This document shows, one piece after another, positions 47,128-55,001 of a stretch of 64,000 nucleotides of DNA (its first letter is position 1; each line of letters opens with the position of its first letter). This stretch comes from Phytopseudomonas argentinensis. Lineage in GTDB: Bacteria > Pseudomonadota > Gammaproteobacteria > Pseudomonadales > Pseudomonadaceae. The notes under the pieces were generated by a model. That model had not been told where the DNA came from. It was given only the letters and a program-made list of their open reading frames with translations, and made no database searches. The stretch lies in NCBI RefSeq assembly GCF_900113905.1, contig NZ_FORC01000002.1:668772-732771 (forward strand). Reading direction: 5' to 3'. A program made the translations under genes and the position numbers.

Positions 47128-48816
47128 ATGCTGCGCAATCCACAAACCAAGTACCGTGCCTTTCCCTGTATCGACCTGCCCAACCGCCGCTGGCCGTCGC
47201 GCCGTATCGCCCAGGCGCCGGTGTGGTTGTCCACCGACCTGCGCGATGGTAACCAGGCGCTGTTCGAGCCGATGAATCGGCAGCGTAAGCTGCACCTGTT
47301 CGGCGAGCTGGTGCGCCTGGGTTTCAAGGAGATCGAGATGGGCTTCCCGGCCGCCTCGCGCACCGATTTCGAGATCATCCGCCAGTTGATCGATGAGGGC
47401 GGCATACCCGATGACGTCACGCCCATGGTCATGACCCAGCTGCGCGAGGATCTGATCGACGAGACCGTGCGCGCCGTCGCTGGCGCGCGGCGGGTGATCG
47501 TGCACCTGTACAACGCCATCGCGCCGGTGTGGCGGCAGGTAGTGTTCGGCCTGTCGGTGGACGAGGTGGAGCAGCTGGTGGTGCGTCACGTGCAATTGCT
47601 CAAGGACAAGGTGGCGGCGCACCCGCAAACAGAGTGGGTGCTGCAGTACTCCCCGGAGACCTTCTGCATGGCCGAGCTGGAGGTGTCGTTGCGCATGTGC
47701 AACGCCGCCATCCGCACCTGGGACGCCGGCCCCGGTCGGCAGATCATCATCAACCTGCCGACCACGGTGGAAGTGGCGACGCCCAATGTCTTTGCCGACC
47801 AGATCGAATGGATGCATGAGCGCCTGGAGCGCCGAGAGCACGTGGTGCTCTCGGTTCATCCACACAACGACCGTGGCACCGGCGTGGCCTGCGCCGAGCA
47901 GGCCCTGCTGGCCGGCGCCCAGCGGGTGGAAGGCTGCCTGTTCGGCAATGGCGAGCGCAGCGGCAATCTCGACCTGGTCACCCTGGCGTTGAATCTCTAT
48001 ACCCAGGGCGTCGACCCGCGTCTGGATTTCTCTGACATCGCCGGCGTGGCGCGGGTGGCCGAGACCTGCACGGGGCTGCCTATCCATCCGCGCCATCCCT
48101 ATGTCGGCGACCTGGTGTTCACCGCCTTCTCCGGCTCACATCAGGATGCCATTGCCAAAGGTTTCGCTGCCCAGGACCCGGAGGGTTTCTGGGAAGTGCC
48201 TTATTTGCCGATCGACCCGAAAGACCTGGGGCGTACCTATGACAGTATCGTGCGGGTCAACAGTCAGTCTGGCAAAGGCGGCATCGCTTACCTGCTGCAG
48301 CGTGACCACGGCGTGTCGATGCCGCGGCGGATGCAGGTGGAGTTCAGCGCCATCGTGCAGAAAATGGCGGACAGCAGCGAAACGGAATTGGCCAGCACCG
48401 AGCTCTGGGAATTGTTCCAGCGCCATTACCTGGCACCCGCTCGTGCCGGTGGAGAACTGGTTTACCTCGGCCACCAGCTGTTCGAAGACGAGGCTGGCCA
48501 GGGGGTGATGCTGGAGATCGAGCTGCCCAACGGCAGTCGGCAGAAGCTGCAGGGCATCGGTACCGGTCCCATCGACGCCGCCGTGGCGGCGCTTGGCCTG
48601 CCCATCCGAATCGATAGCTACGAGGAGCGCAGCCTGGGTGGCGGTGCTGCCGCTGACGCTTTGGCGCTGGTCGAGGTGGCCTGGCCGGGCGAGGCCGGCT
48701 CGCGCTTCGGTGCGGGCAGCCACGCGAACATCGTTGTCGCCTCGATCCAGGCGTTGCTGGTCGCGGTGTCCCGTTTCGAACACGGCCCTGCCCAGCTGCT
48801 GCAAAGGTCGAGCTAG
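47128..48816 (+). CDS. 2-isopropylmalate synthase (LeuA) paralogue
   Basis: A 562-residue enzyme of the LeuA type 2 family, which condenses acetyl-CoA with 2-oxoisovalerate. The DRE-TIM barrel carries STDLRDGNQALFEPMNRQRK, metal-binding HPHNDRGTG and GCLFGNGERSGNLDLVTLAL. The C-terminal regulatory LeuA_dimer domain begins near 425. It differs at many positions from the usual Pseudomonas LeuA (for example STDLRDGNQA for SSDLRDGNQS and MGFPAAS for AAFPAAS). It also has a dedicated AraC regulator, so it is probably a second copy with a special role or substrate. The start is ATG 47128; the upstream open frame is non-coding. Confidence 0.85.
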   Translation: MLRNPQTKYRAFPCIDLPNRRWPSRRIAQAPVWLSTDLRDGNQALFEPMNRQRKLHLFGELVRLGFKEIEMGFPAASRTDFEIIRQLIDEGGIPDDVTPMVMTQLREDLIDETVRAVAGARRVIVHLYNAIAPVWRQVVFGLSVDEVEQLVVRHVQLLKDKVAAHPQTEWVLQYSPETFCMAELEVSLRMCNAAIRTWDAGPGRQIIINLPTTVEVATPNVFADQIEWMHERLERREHVVLSVHPHNDRGTGVACAEQALLAGAQRVEGCLFGNGERSGNLDLVTLALNLYTQGVDPRLDFSDIAGVARVAETCTGLPIHPRHPYVGDLVFTAFSGSHQDAIAKGFAAQDPEGFWEVPYLPIDPKDLGRTYDSIVRVNSQSGKGGIAYLLQRDHGVSMPRRMQVEFSAIVQKMADSSETELASTELWELFQRHYLAPARAGGELVYLGHQLFEDEAGQGVMLEIELPNGSRQKLQGIGTGPIDAAVAALGLPIRIDSYEERSLGGGAAADALALVEVAWPGEAGSRFGAGSHANIVVASIQALLVAVSRFEHGPAQLLQRSS

Positions 48817-48857
48817 GGCGCACTGTCGCTGACCAACAAAGGCCTTTGGCAGCAAAG

Positions 48858-48879
48858 GCGGGCACTGCAAAGTGCCCGC
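48858..48879. terminator. Hairpin between the leuA paralogue and DUF7660 gene
   Basis: GCGGGCACT-GCAA-AGTGCCCGC is a perfect 9-bp stem, 42 bp after the leuA-type stop in a convergent intergenic region. No long T-run follows; on the minus strand CTTTG does. It is probably a bidirectional terminator. Confidence 0.45.
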
Positions 48880-49054
48880 CGCCGCCCTGGGCGATCAGCA
48901 GCCCTCGCTCGGCAAGGCGCCGCTGCCCGCGCGCAACGCGTGGATCCGGGGCGGCGTGGATTCAGGCGATGAGGGTCTTATGGCCTGCTGCGCTTACCGG
49001 GGTATTGACGAAGCAAGACTGCCATCGAGCATCCCCGATGCCTGTCGGCAGGTG

Positions 49055-49297
49055 TCACTCATAAAGCTTCCCGCAATATAGAAAAACCGCGAACTGCTGC
49101 CAGGGATTGGACGATGCCAGCCCCTGGCTCAGGCCGAAGTCGCTGTCTTGCGCCCAGGCAATTGCACCTTCCAGAAACGCTCCTGGCGTGGTGTTTTCCC
49201 AGTCGCTGCTGGTGGCGTGGTCCCGTGCCAGTGCGCGCGCGAATTCCAGGAAGCTTGCCGAGTCCCTGACGGCGCCCAAACGCTCGTGAAGCTCCAT
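49055..49297 (-). CDS. DUF7660 family small protein
   Basis: An 80-residue acidic protein with the pattern SFLEFARALARDH, then AFLEGAIAWAQDSDFGLSQG and NPWQQFAVFLYCGKLYE, which matches DUF7660 small proteins. Members are often found as immunity-like or orphan genes; no function is established. No toxin gene adjoins it here. The adjoining 49298-49538 stretch holds nothing recognisable. Confidence 0.7.
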   Translation of the reverse strand: MELHERLGAVRDSASFLEFARALARDHATSSDWENTTPGAFLEGAIAWAQDSDFGLSQGLASSNPWQQFAVFLYCGKLYE

Positions 49298-49538
49298 GTT
49301 GTTGGTCTCGAATCAGCAGAAGTGGGCAATGGTAGTGGTTGGCTTGCGCAGCGAACAGGTTAGCTGGCGTACGCAGCCTGGCCAGGTGGGTAGAATGGCG
49401 TGCTTCAACGTAAGGAAGTGATATGAAGAGTCTTGGCCGAAGGGTTTTCGCAGCCCTATCCAGATCGATCAACCGATCTCCAGCAGGGTGTGCGCAGGCC
49501 AGCGCTTGGGGCGGTTCGAATGCCGGGGGTTGCGCCTA

Positions 49539-49988
49539 ATGCTGGGTAAACTCGGTCTGTGCCTCGGCGCCGTGCTCCTGCCATTGCTCACCGCCTGCAC
49601 CGGCAAGCCCATCGAGCGCAAAGTGGTTTACGAAAATTCGGTTTATCACTGGCGTATCGAGCATGTGTTCGTGCGTAACTTTCCGGCGGGCAGCCACCAG
49701 TACTTCGAAGTGTTCCTTGAGGATCGGCCGCTTATCTTGCCGGCGTCGGCCTTCAACGATCAGCGTGATATCGGGCAGTTCATCGCCGCCGGCGGCTTCG
49801 ATATCGGGCACTGGCGCAACAAGTCGATCGTGGTGGCATTCGAGAATGTTCAGGCTCGCGAAGGGCAGACGGTGCGGCTGATCCGCTCGGTGATGATCAC
49901 CCCGGATTTCGGCGAAGGCGAAGTGGTGCTGACGGACATGTACACCCAGCAGGAGGTCGTGGTGCAGCGCGTCGAGCCAAACGACTGA
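49539..49988 (+). CDS. Lipoprotein of unknown function
   Basis: A 149-residue protein with a lipoprotein signal (CLGAVLLPLLTACTGKP, Cys20). The mature part is beta-rich (YHWRIEHVFVRNFPAGSHQY, then LTDMYTQQEVVVQRVEPND) and I do not recognise a family. GGGGG precedes the ATG at about 8 bp. It stands between unrelated small genes and is convergent with the next gene. Confidence 0.65.
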   Translation: MLGKLGLCLGAVLLPLLTACTGKPIERKVVYENSVYHWRIEHVFVRNFPAGSHQYFEVFLEDRPLILPASAFNDQRDIGQFIAAGGFDIGHWRNKSIVVAFENVQAREGQTVRLIRSVMITPDFGEGEVVLTDMYTQQEVVVQRVEPND

Positions 49989-49999
49989 AACGGTGCTGA

Positions 50000-50221
50000 C
50001 TAGGCTTCGCGTTGGATCAGCACGTTGGCTTCGCGGGCGATGGCTAGGATGTTGGCTTTGGACTGCTTGCACAGGTGCGCTTCGATGGCGCGGATGATCT
50101 CGTCGGTGATGGTCGAGTTCTGCGCGGCCACCAGCGCCTCGAGGCGAGGGGCCATGCCGACGGGCAAGCATTTGAGAATGTCGGCGGACAGGTTCTGGGT
50201 GGGGTGGTCGCTCAGATGCAT
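50000..50221 (-). CDS. Small protein, possible ribbon-helix-helix type
   Basis: A 73-residue protein (MHLSDHPTQNLSADILKCLP, then APRLEALVAAQNSTITDEII and RAIEAHLCKQSK). The spacing of hydrophobic residues and the S/T-x-x-E-I-I-R-A-I-E helix resemble Arc/MetJ ribbon-helix-helix proteins, but this is weak. Start ATG 50221 has GGAAGA upstream. It is divergent from the 72-aa gene at 50415, and a perfect 17-bp palindrome lies between them. Confidence 0.6.
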   Translation of the reverse strand: MHLSDHPTQNLSADILKCLPVGMAPRLEALVAAQNSTITDEIIRAIEAHLCKQSKANILAIAREANVLIQREA

Positions 50222-50311
50222 TGTTATGTCTTCCGTGAGAGGGGTGCAGGCACAGAAAATGTGAACGCGATCTAAATCCGAGAGAGGCTGTTGCAATTGG
50301 TTCCGGTTTTT

Positions 50312-50328
50312 TTTGCGCACTGCGCAAA
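50312..50328. promoter_or_regulatory. Perfect 17-bp palindrome TTTGCGCA-C-TGCGCAAA
   Basis: The arms are perfect 8-mers around one base, preceded by a T-run. The site is central in the divergent region between two small genes (50221 and 50415). The T-run is on the wrong side for a terminator, so an operator is more likely. Confidence 0.55.
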
Positions 50329-50414
50329 CGTGAGCCACGCTACATCCAACGCCGCGAGACAGTGGCGACTTATCGTCCTTGAGTGCCTGTTGAAATCCAT
50401 GGAAAGGGTTATCT

Positions 50415-50633
50415 ATGAGCGCCAAACCTACCAATCGCCAATTGGCTGATTACCTGGGCCTGTCCGAAGACGAAGTGGGCAGCTACCGACTCGACTCCAT
50501 CCAGGAGGGCAGCCACTGGCGTGTGGCCTTCACGGTGGAAATGCCCAAGAGCCTGCGCAGCAAGCTGCCGGCCTGCCTGATGGTGGTGGTACCGGGCAGC
50601 ATCCCGTCGGACAGCTCTTTGCGCCACCTTTGA
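50415..50633 (+). CDS. Conserved-looking small protein of unknown function
   Basis: A 72-residue soluble protein (MSAKPTNRQLADYLGLSEDE, then SHWRVAFTVEMPKSLRSKLP). GGAAAGGG precedes the ATG at 8 bp, and coding character is clear to the stop. No family is recognised. It is convergent with the LuxR regulator gene. Confidence 0.6.
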   Translation: MSAKPTNRQLADYLGLSEDEVGSYRLDSIQEGSHWRVAFTVEMPKSLRSKLPACLMVVVPGSIPSDSSLRHL

Positions 50634-50657
50634 TTGCAGCCCTGCAGCCTGGCGTGG

Positions 50658-51440
50658 TCAGCCGCGCTGGGCCTGCAGGAACAAGGCGAACAGCTCCGAC
50701 TGCGACTTGATGCCCAGCTTGCTGTAGACGTGCTTGCGGTGCACCTTCACGGTCTCCGACGAGATAGCCAGCTTGCGAGCCACCTCCTTGCTGGAATGGC
50801 CGCTGAGCATCAGGCGCACCACTTCCAGTTCACGGCCGGTCAGCGCCGTTTCCACCTGTTGGGCCATCTGCTCCAGGCGCTCCTGCCAGGGCGGCGCGGC
50901 GGCGGGCTCGCTGGGCTCCGGTTCGATCTTCAGGCGCTGGCGCATCAGCGCCGCGACCCAGGGCTGAACCAGCGACAGCAGGGCGATCTGCTCCGGCAGG
51001 AAGCGTTGCCGCGAACCCAGGGACAGGCACAGGGTGCGCGCGCCGGGCAGGGCGACGTTGAACTGCACCTCGTCGGCCACCACGTTGAGGCTGAAGTAGC
51101 GCTGGTAGTAGTCGGTCTGCTCGAAGCATTCCGGGGCGATGTCGCCCAGGCGCACCAATCCTTCACGCGAGGTCTCGCGGCTGGCGATATAGAAGGGGTC
51201 GAGCAGGTACAGGCCGTGCAGGTAGTCCTGGAAAAGCAGGTCCGGCGCGCCATCGTTGCCGGGGCTTTCGGCCAGCACCTGGGGGCGGCCTTCGCTGAAG
51301 ATCAACGCCACCCAGCTGTCGTGGTGCACGTACTGGGCCAGCGCGCGGGCCAGGGTGCGCCAGAAGTGCGGGCTTTCCAGGGCCTCGATGAGCTCGGCCA
51401 CGCTGCGGTGGAAGGCGATGTCGTGCAAGGTCATGGTCAT
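50658..51440 (-). CDS. LuxR-family transcriptional regulator
   Basis: A 260-residue regulator without a receiver or acyl-homoserine-lactone domain. An N-terminal sensory region of about 185 residues (HDSWVALIFSEGRPQVLAES) precedes the LuxR helix-turn-helix (LTGRELEVVRLMLSGHSSKE, then VARKLAISSETVKVHRKHVY). It is divergent from the RamA-like amidase and APC permease genes, separated by 139 bp with a palindrome, and probably regulates them. Confidence 0.9.
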   Translation of the reverse strand: MTMTLHDIAFHRSVAELIEALESPHFWRTLARALAQYVHHDSWVALIFSEGRPQVLAESPGNDGAPDLLFQDYLHGLYLLDPFYIASRETSREGLVRLGDIAPECFEQTDYYQRYFSLNVVADEVQFNVALPGARTLCLSLGSRQRFLPEQIALLSLVQPWVAALMRQRLKIEPEPSEPAAAPPWQERLEQMAQQVETALTGRELEVVRLMLSGHSSKEVARKLAISSETVKVHRKHVYSKLGIKSQSELFALFLQAQRG

Positions 51441-51446
51441 CTGTCT

Positions 51447-51459
51447 ACCCCTGTGGGGT
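51447..51459. promoter_or_regulatory. ACCCC-TGT-GGGGT palindrome, likely LuxR operator
   Basis: A perfect 5-bp inverted repeat with a third ACCCC at 51461-51465 lies 7 bp from the regulator ATG and upstream of the divergent amidase gene. Position suggests autoregulation plus control of the amidase/permease genes. Confidence 0.5.
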
Positions 51460-51579
51460 TACCCCGCGTGCGTGATTTCGCCTGTGCAGCTCAGCCTCCA
51501 TACTCGAACCCAGGCGGATGGGTCCCGGCATTCTGTGTGTGCCCTCTGCGTCATGCAACAACAAGAACGGAGCCCCGTC

Positions 51580-52395
51580 ATGCAAGTCGAACTCGCTCAG
51601 CTCACCGGTCGTGACGGTGATACCGCCCACAACCTCGCCCAGGCCCTGGAGGCCATCGCCTCGTGCCAGGTGGGTACACGCCTGCTGGTGTTCCCGGAAA
51701 CCTACCTGACCGGCTTCCCGACCGTGGACAACATCGCCGCGCTGGCCGAGCCCCTGGATGGCCCGAGCCTGACCGCCATCGGCCGGGCCGCTGCAGCGCG
51801 TGGGCTGGCGGTGGCCATCGGCATTGCCGAAAACGACGGCGGCAGCTTCTACAACACCACGGTGCTGATGGACGGGACGAACATCCTGCTCAAGTACCGC
51901 AAGACCCACCTGTGGGCCTCGGATCGTGGCGTGTTCACCCCAGGCGACCGCTACGCCACGACGCTGCTCGATGGCGTGCGCGTCGGCCTGCTGGTGTGCT
52001 TCGACATCGAGTTCCCGGAGAGCGCCCGGGCCCTGGGCGAGTTGGGCGCCGAGCTGCTGATCGTCACCAACGGCAACATGGATCCCTACGGGCCGACGCA
52101 CCGCACCGCGATCATGGCCCGGGCCATGGAGAACCAGGCCTATGCGGTGATGAGCAACCGGGTGGGCGAGGGCGACGGTGGCCTGGTGTTCGCCGGCGGC
52201 AGCGCCGTGGTCGACCCCAACGGCAGCCTGCTGCTGGAGGCCGGCCGCGAGCCGTGCCGGCAGAGCATCGCGCTGGACTTCCAGCGCCTCGCCGAGGCGC
52301 GCCGTGATTACCGCTACCTGGAAGAGCGGCGCATGCCGCTGCCAGGCGAGCGCGTCGACCACACCAATGGCCTGCGTGAGCTGCTGATCCCCTGA
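51580..52395 (+). CDS. Nitrilase-superfamily amidase (RamA-like)
   Basis: A 271-residue carbon-nitrogen hydrolase with the Glu-Lys-Cys triad: Glu40 in VFPETYLTGF, Lys108 in KYRKTHLW and Cys140 in LVCFDIEFPE. Its sequence (for example IVTNGNMDPYGPTHRTAIMA and GLVFAGGSAVVDP) is close, from memory, to the R-stereoselective amidase RamA of Pseudomonas. That enzyme hydrolyses cyclic amino acid amides to acids and ammonia. The permease gene 102 bp downstream and the divergent LuxR regulator suggest an inducible uptake-and-hydrolysis pathway for an amide or amine. Confidence 0.9.
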   Translation: MQVELAQLTGRDGDTAHNLAQALEAIASCQVGTRLLVFPETYLTGFPTVDNIAALAEPLDGPSLTAIGRAAAARGLAVAIGIAENDGGSFYNTTVLMDGTNILLKYRKTHLWASDRGVFTPGDRYATTLLDGVRVGLLVCFDIEFPESARALGELGAELLIVTNGNMDPYGPTHRTAIMARAMENQAYAVMSNRVGEGDGGLVFAGGSAVVDPNGSLLLEAGREPCRQSIALDFQRLAEARRDYRYLEERRMPLPGERVDHTNGLRELLIP

Positions 52396-52497
52396 TTGAC
52401 CTGCCGGGCGCCACAGAAGCGCCCGCTGCGGCTTTGCCGCGTGCTTTTGCCGACTTCGGCTCTGCCATAACAACGTATAAAACTGGAGTAGCAAGTA

Positions 52498-53820
52498 ATG
52501 GCTCGTCTGCAACGATCCCTGTCTCTGGGCGCGGTGGTGCTGTTCGGCATCGCCTACATGACGCCGATCATCGTGCTCGGCACCTTCGGCATTCTCGCCG
52601 AGATCACCCGCGGCGCGGTACCGGCCGCCTACGTGGCCGCCTCGCTGGCGATGTTCTTCACCGCCCTCAGCTACGCGCGCATGGCCAGGCTGTTTCCGGT
52701 TGCCGGTTCGGCCTACAGCTACGTGCGCCGCAGCATCAGCGATCACCTGGGCTTCATCGCCGGTTGGGCGGTGTTGCTCGACTACCTGTTCCTGCCCATG
52801 GCCATCTGGCTGATCGGCGCGGCCTACCTGCATTCGGCATTTCCGCAACTGCCCCAGGCGCTGTGGGTGCTGACCTTTATCGTGGTCACCAGCGTGATCA
52901 ACGTGGTGGGCCTGCGCCTGGCCAAGGGCATCAACGGTGTGCTGATGCTGGTGCAGTTCCTGGTGCTGCTTGCCTTCGTGGCGCTGTGCGTGCACTACGT
53001 GCTGGGCGATGCCAGCAAGCCGTTGTGGTCGCTCGAACCGTTCTTTGGCGAAGGCATGAACCTGAACCTGGTGATGGCCGGCGCAGCGGTGGCCTGCTAC
53101 TCGTTCCTGGGTTTCGACGCGGTGAGTACCCTGACCGAGGAAACCCATGACCCGGAGCGCACCATTCCGCGGGCAATCCTGCTTATCACCCTGATCGGCG
53201 GGCTGATCTTCGTGGCCACCGCCTATTTCGTGCAGCTGGCCCATCCATCCCTGGTGTTCCAGAGCAGTGATTCGGCCGCCTACGAGATCGCCCGCAATAT
53301 CGGTGGCGATGTGTTCGTGTCGGTGTTCCTGATCGGCCTGATCGTCGGCCAGTTCACCTCGGGTCTGTCGGCCCAGGCCAGCGCCTCGCGGTTGATGTTC
53401 GCCATGGGCCGCGACGGCGTGCTGCCCCGCGCACTGCTCGGCACCCTGAGCCCGCGGTTCGGCACACCGGTGGGCGCGATCCTGGTGTGCGCCCTGGTGG
53501 CGCTGCTGGCCCTGAAGCTGGACGTGACCACCTCGACCTCGTTCATCAACTTCGGCGCCTTCCTGGCCTTCAGCCTGGTCAACCTCTCGGTGATCGTCCA
53601 CTTCGCCCGCCAACCCCAGGCGCGCGGCCCGCTGCAGCTGCTGCTGTACCTGCTGTGCCCGCTGATCGGTCTGCTGGCGACGCTGTGGCTGATGGCCAGC
53701 CTCGACCGCCTGGCGATCATGCTCGGCTGCGCCTGGCTGGTACTCGGCGGCCTCTACCTGACCTGGCTGACCGGCGGCTTCCGTCGCCAGCCACCGCAGT
53801 TGCAGTTCGACGCGGAGTAG
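52498..53820 (+). CDS. APC-family amino acid/polyamine permease
   Basis: A 440-residue transporter with 12 hydrophobic segments. The TM1 signature is GAVVLFGIAYMTPIIVLGTF, and TM6 carries the CYSFLGFDAVSTLTEET motif typical of APC and PuuP-like importers. It likely imports the substrate or exports the product of the adjoining amidase. A GGAG ribosome site precedes the ATG. Small hairpins in the 102-bp gap might attenuate readthrough from the amidase gene. Confidence 0.92.
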   Translation: MARLQRSLSLGAVVLFGIAYMTPIIVLGTFGILAEITRGAVPAAYVAASLAMFFTALSYARMARLFPVAGSAYSYVRRSISDHLGFIAGWAVLLDYLFLPMAIWLIGAAYLHSAFPQLPQALWVLTFIVVTSVINVVGLRLAKGINGVLMLVQFLVLLAFVALCVHYVLGDASKPLWSLEPFFGEGMNLNLVMAGAAVACYSFLGFDAVSTLTEETHDPERTIPRAILLITLIGGLIFVATAYFVQLAHPSLVFQSSDSAAYEIARNIGGDVFVSVFLIGLIVGQFTSGLSAQASASRLMFAMGRDGVLPRALLGTLSPRFGTPVGAILVCALVALLALKLDVTTSTSFINFGAFLAFSLVNLSVIVHFARQPQARGPLQLLLYLLCPLIGLLATLWLMASLDRLAIMLGCAWLVLGGLYLTWLTGGFRRQPPQLQFDAE

Positions 53821-53831
53821 TGCATAGGTGT

Positions 53832-53859
53832 GGCGAGCCGCTCGTGTAGGCGGCTCGCC
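53832..53859 (+). terminator. Hairpin after the APC permease gene
   Basis: GGCGAGCCGC-N8-GCGGCTCGCC is a perfect 10-bp stem starting 12 bp after the permease stop. It has no T-run, but its strength and position suggest a transcript end or a stabilising 3' structure. Confidence 0.5.
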
Positions 53860-53895
53860 CCCTGCCTCGACGCCACGGCCTGCCCGCCGCGGGCC

Positions 53896-53919
53896 GAATC
53901 TGCGACAATCGCCGCTTTC
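53896..53919 (+). repeat. 24-bp direct repeat (second copy 54957-54980)
   Basis: GAATCTGCGACAATCG-CCGCTTTC at 53896-53919 recurs with one mismatch (GGCGCTTTC) at 54957-54980, just before hrpA. The GACAAT core is -10-like. The two copies flank the unknown exported-protein gene, so either a duplicated promoter or a duplication scar is possible. Confidence 0.55.
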
Positions 53920-54010
53920 TGCGGCTCCTCAGCGCGCCTACAAAAGGCGCCTGCTGAGGCCGCTTTAGCTAATGCGCGGGCCATGAACTGGCCCGAGAGG
54001 AATCGTCGAC

Positions 54011-54811
54011 ATGGACCGTTTTAAGCGTATCTTCCCGGCATTGGCCCTCTGCCTATTACCGCTCTCCTATTCCGAAGCACGCCAGGCACAACCCTGCGAA
54101 GACGCGATGCTGCAGTCGCTGTCGGCCCAGTTGGGGCAGCGCGGTTGGTCTAGCCCCAGTGAGAATGCTCAAGGTCCTCTGGTGGCAGCTGCCTGCAAGC
54201 CTTGGCCGGATGACCCGAATCTTTCGGTGGTGACTTTGGCTTATCAAGATGCCAAGAATTCTTCGTCCCCAGGAGATCGAAACCTGAATTGGCTGGTAGC
54301 GAAGGTCGACACGCGAAGCGGGCAATTGCGCGAGCGGTATGACGACTATCTGGGTGAGGATTCAGCACTGGTACTGGACGCCGACAGCCTCCGGCTGGAT
54401 ACGGCGCGCTACCATCTCGCACCTGGCATGCGTGCGTTCGGCGTAGTGGTCAGCAGTGTTGCTCGCGGGGCGAGCTGTCCGGACGCGGGCTCCAATGATT
54501 TGCTTACATTAGTGGTGCCGAAAGGAGCCAAGCTTAGGCCAGTATTCTCCACGTACTTGCATGCGTGGACGACGGTCAAAGGCACATCATGCGTAATGGA
54601 TAGTGATTTCCAGTCGGAGCAGGCCGAGCTGACGTTGGCTATCGCGCCCACTCGCTCTCACGGTTACGCCGATCTGCTGGTGAGCGCTCGTGTTCGCGCA
54701 GGTCAGGAGGAAAACGTACTGCGCACGGTGAGCACGACCGTTCGCTACGATGGCAGTCAATACCCGTTCAAGCAGTTCGCTACCTTCTGGACGAGGGAAG
54801 AGCAGCCGTAG
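54011..54811 (+). CDS. Exported protein of unknown function
   Basis: A 266-residue protein with a Sec signal peptide (IFPALALCLLPLSYSEARQA, cleavage near 25). The mature part holds four cysteines that could form two disulfides, in the contexts QPCEDAM, AACKPWP, SCPDAGS and SCVMDSD. No family is recognised. It has a lower GC content at places (for example CTTACATTAGTGGTG) than its neighbours. It is bracketed by two copies of a 24-bp promoter-like sequence, which may mean it was inserted ahead of hrpA. Confidence 0.65.
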   Translation: MDRFKRIFPALALCLLPLSYSEARQAQPCEDAMLQSLSAQLGQRGWSSPSENAQGPLVAAACKPWPDDPNLSVVTLAYQDAKNSSSPGDRNLNWLVAKVDTRSGQLRERYDDYLGEDSALVLDADSLRLDTARYHLAPGMRAFGVVVSSVARGASCPDAGSNDLLTLVVPKGAKLRPVFSTYLHAWTTVKGTSCVMDSDFQSEQAELTLAIAPTRSHGYADLLVSARVRAGQEENVLRTVSTTVRYDGSQYPFKQFATFWTREEQP

Positions 54812-55001
54812 CTCGGACGAAAAAGGGATGAATCGAATCGCCGTAGGAGGCGCATTCGCTCACTGCCGGATAGTCCTAGTCCAGCCCCATCTGCCATCGT
54901 TTGACCTTTCAGTTTGCCCGCGGCATTGGGTTGTCTGGGCTGCACGTTAGGCGTTGGAATCTGCGACAATCGGCGCTTTCCCGCGAACCGCCCCGAGCCT
55001 G

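Noticed and set aside
51445..53613. A 722-codon minus-strand frame opposite the amidase and permease genes
   Set aside because: It spans two intact genes and their intergenic region and consists of His/Gln/Ala-rich shadow sequence.
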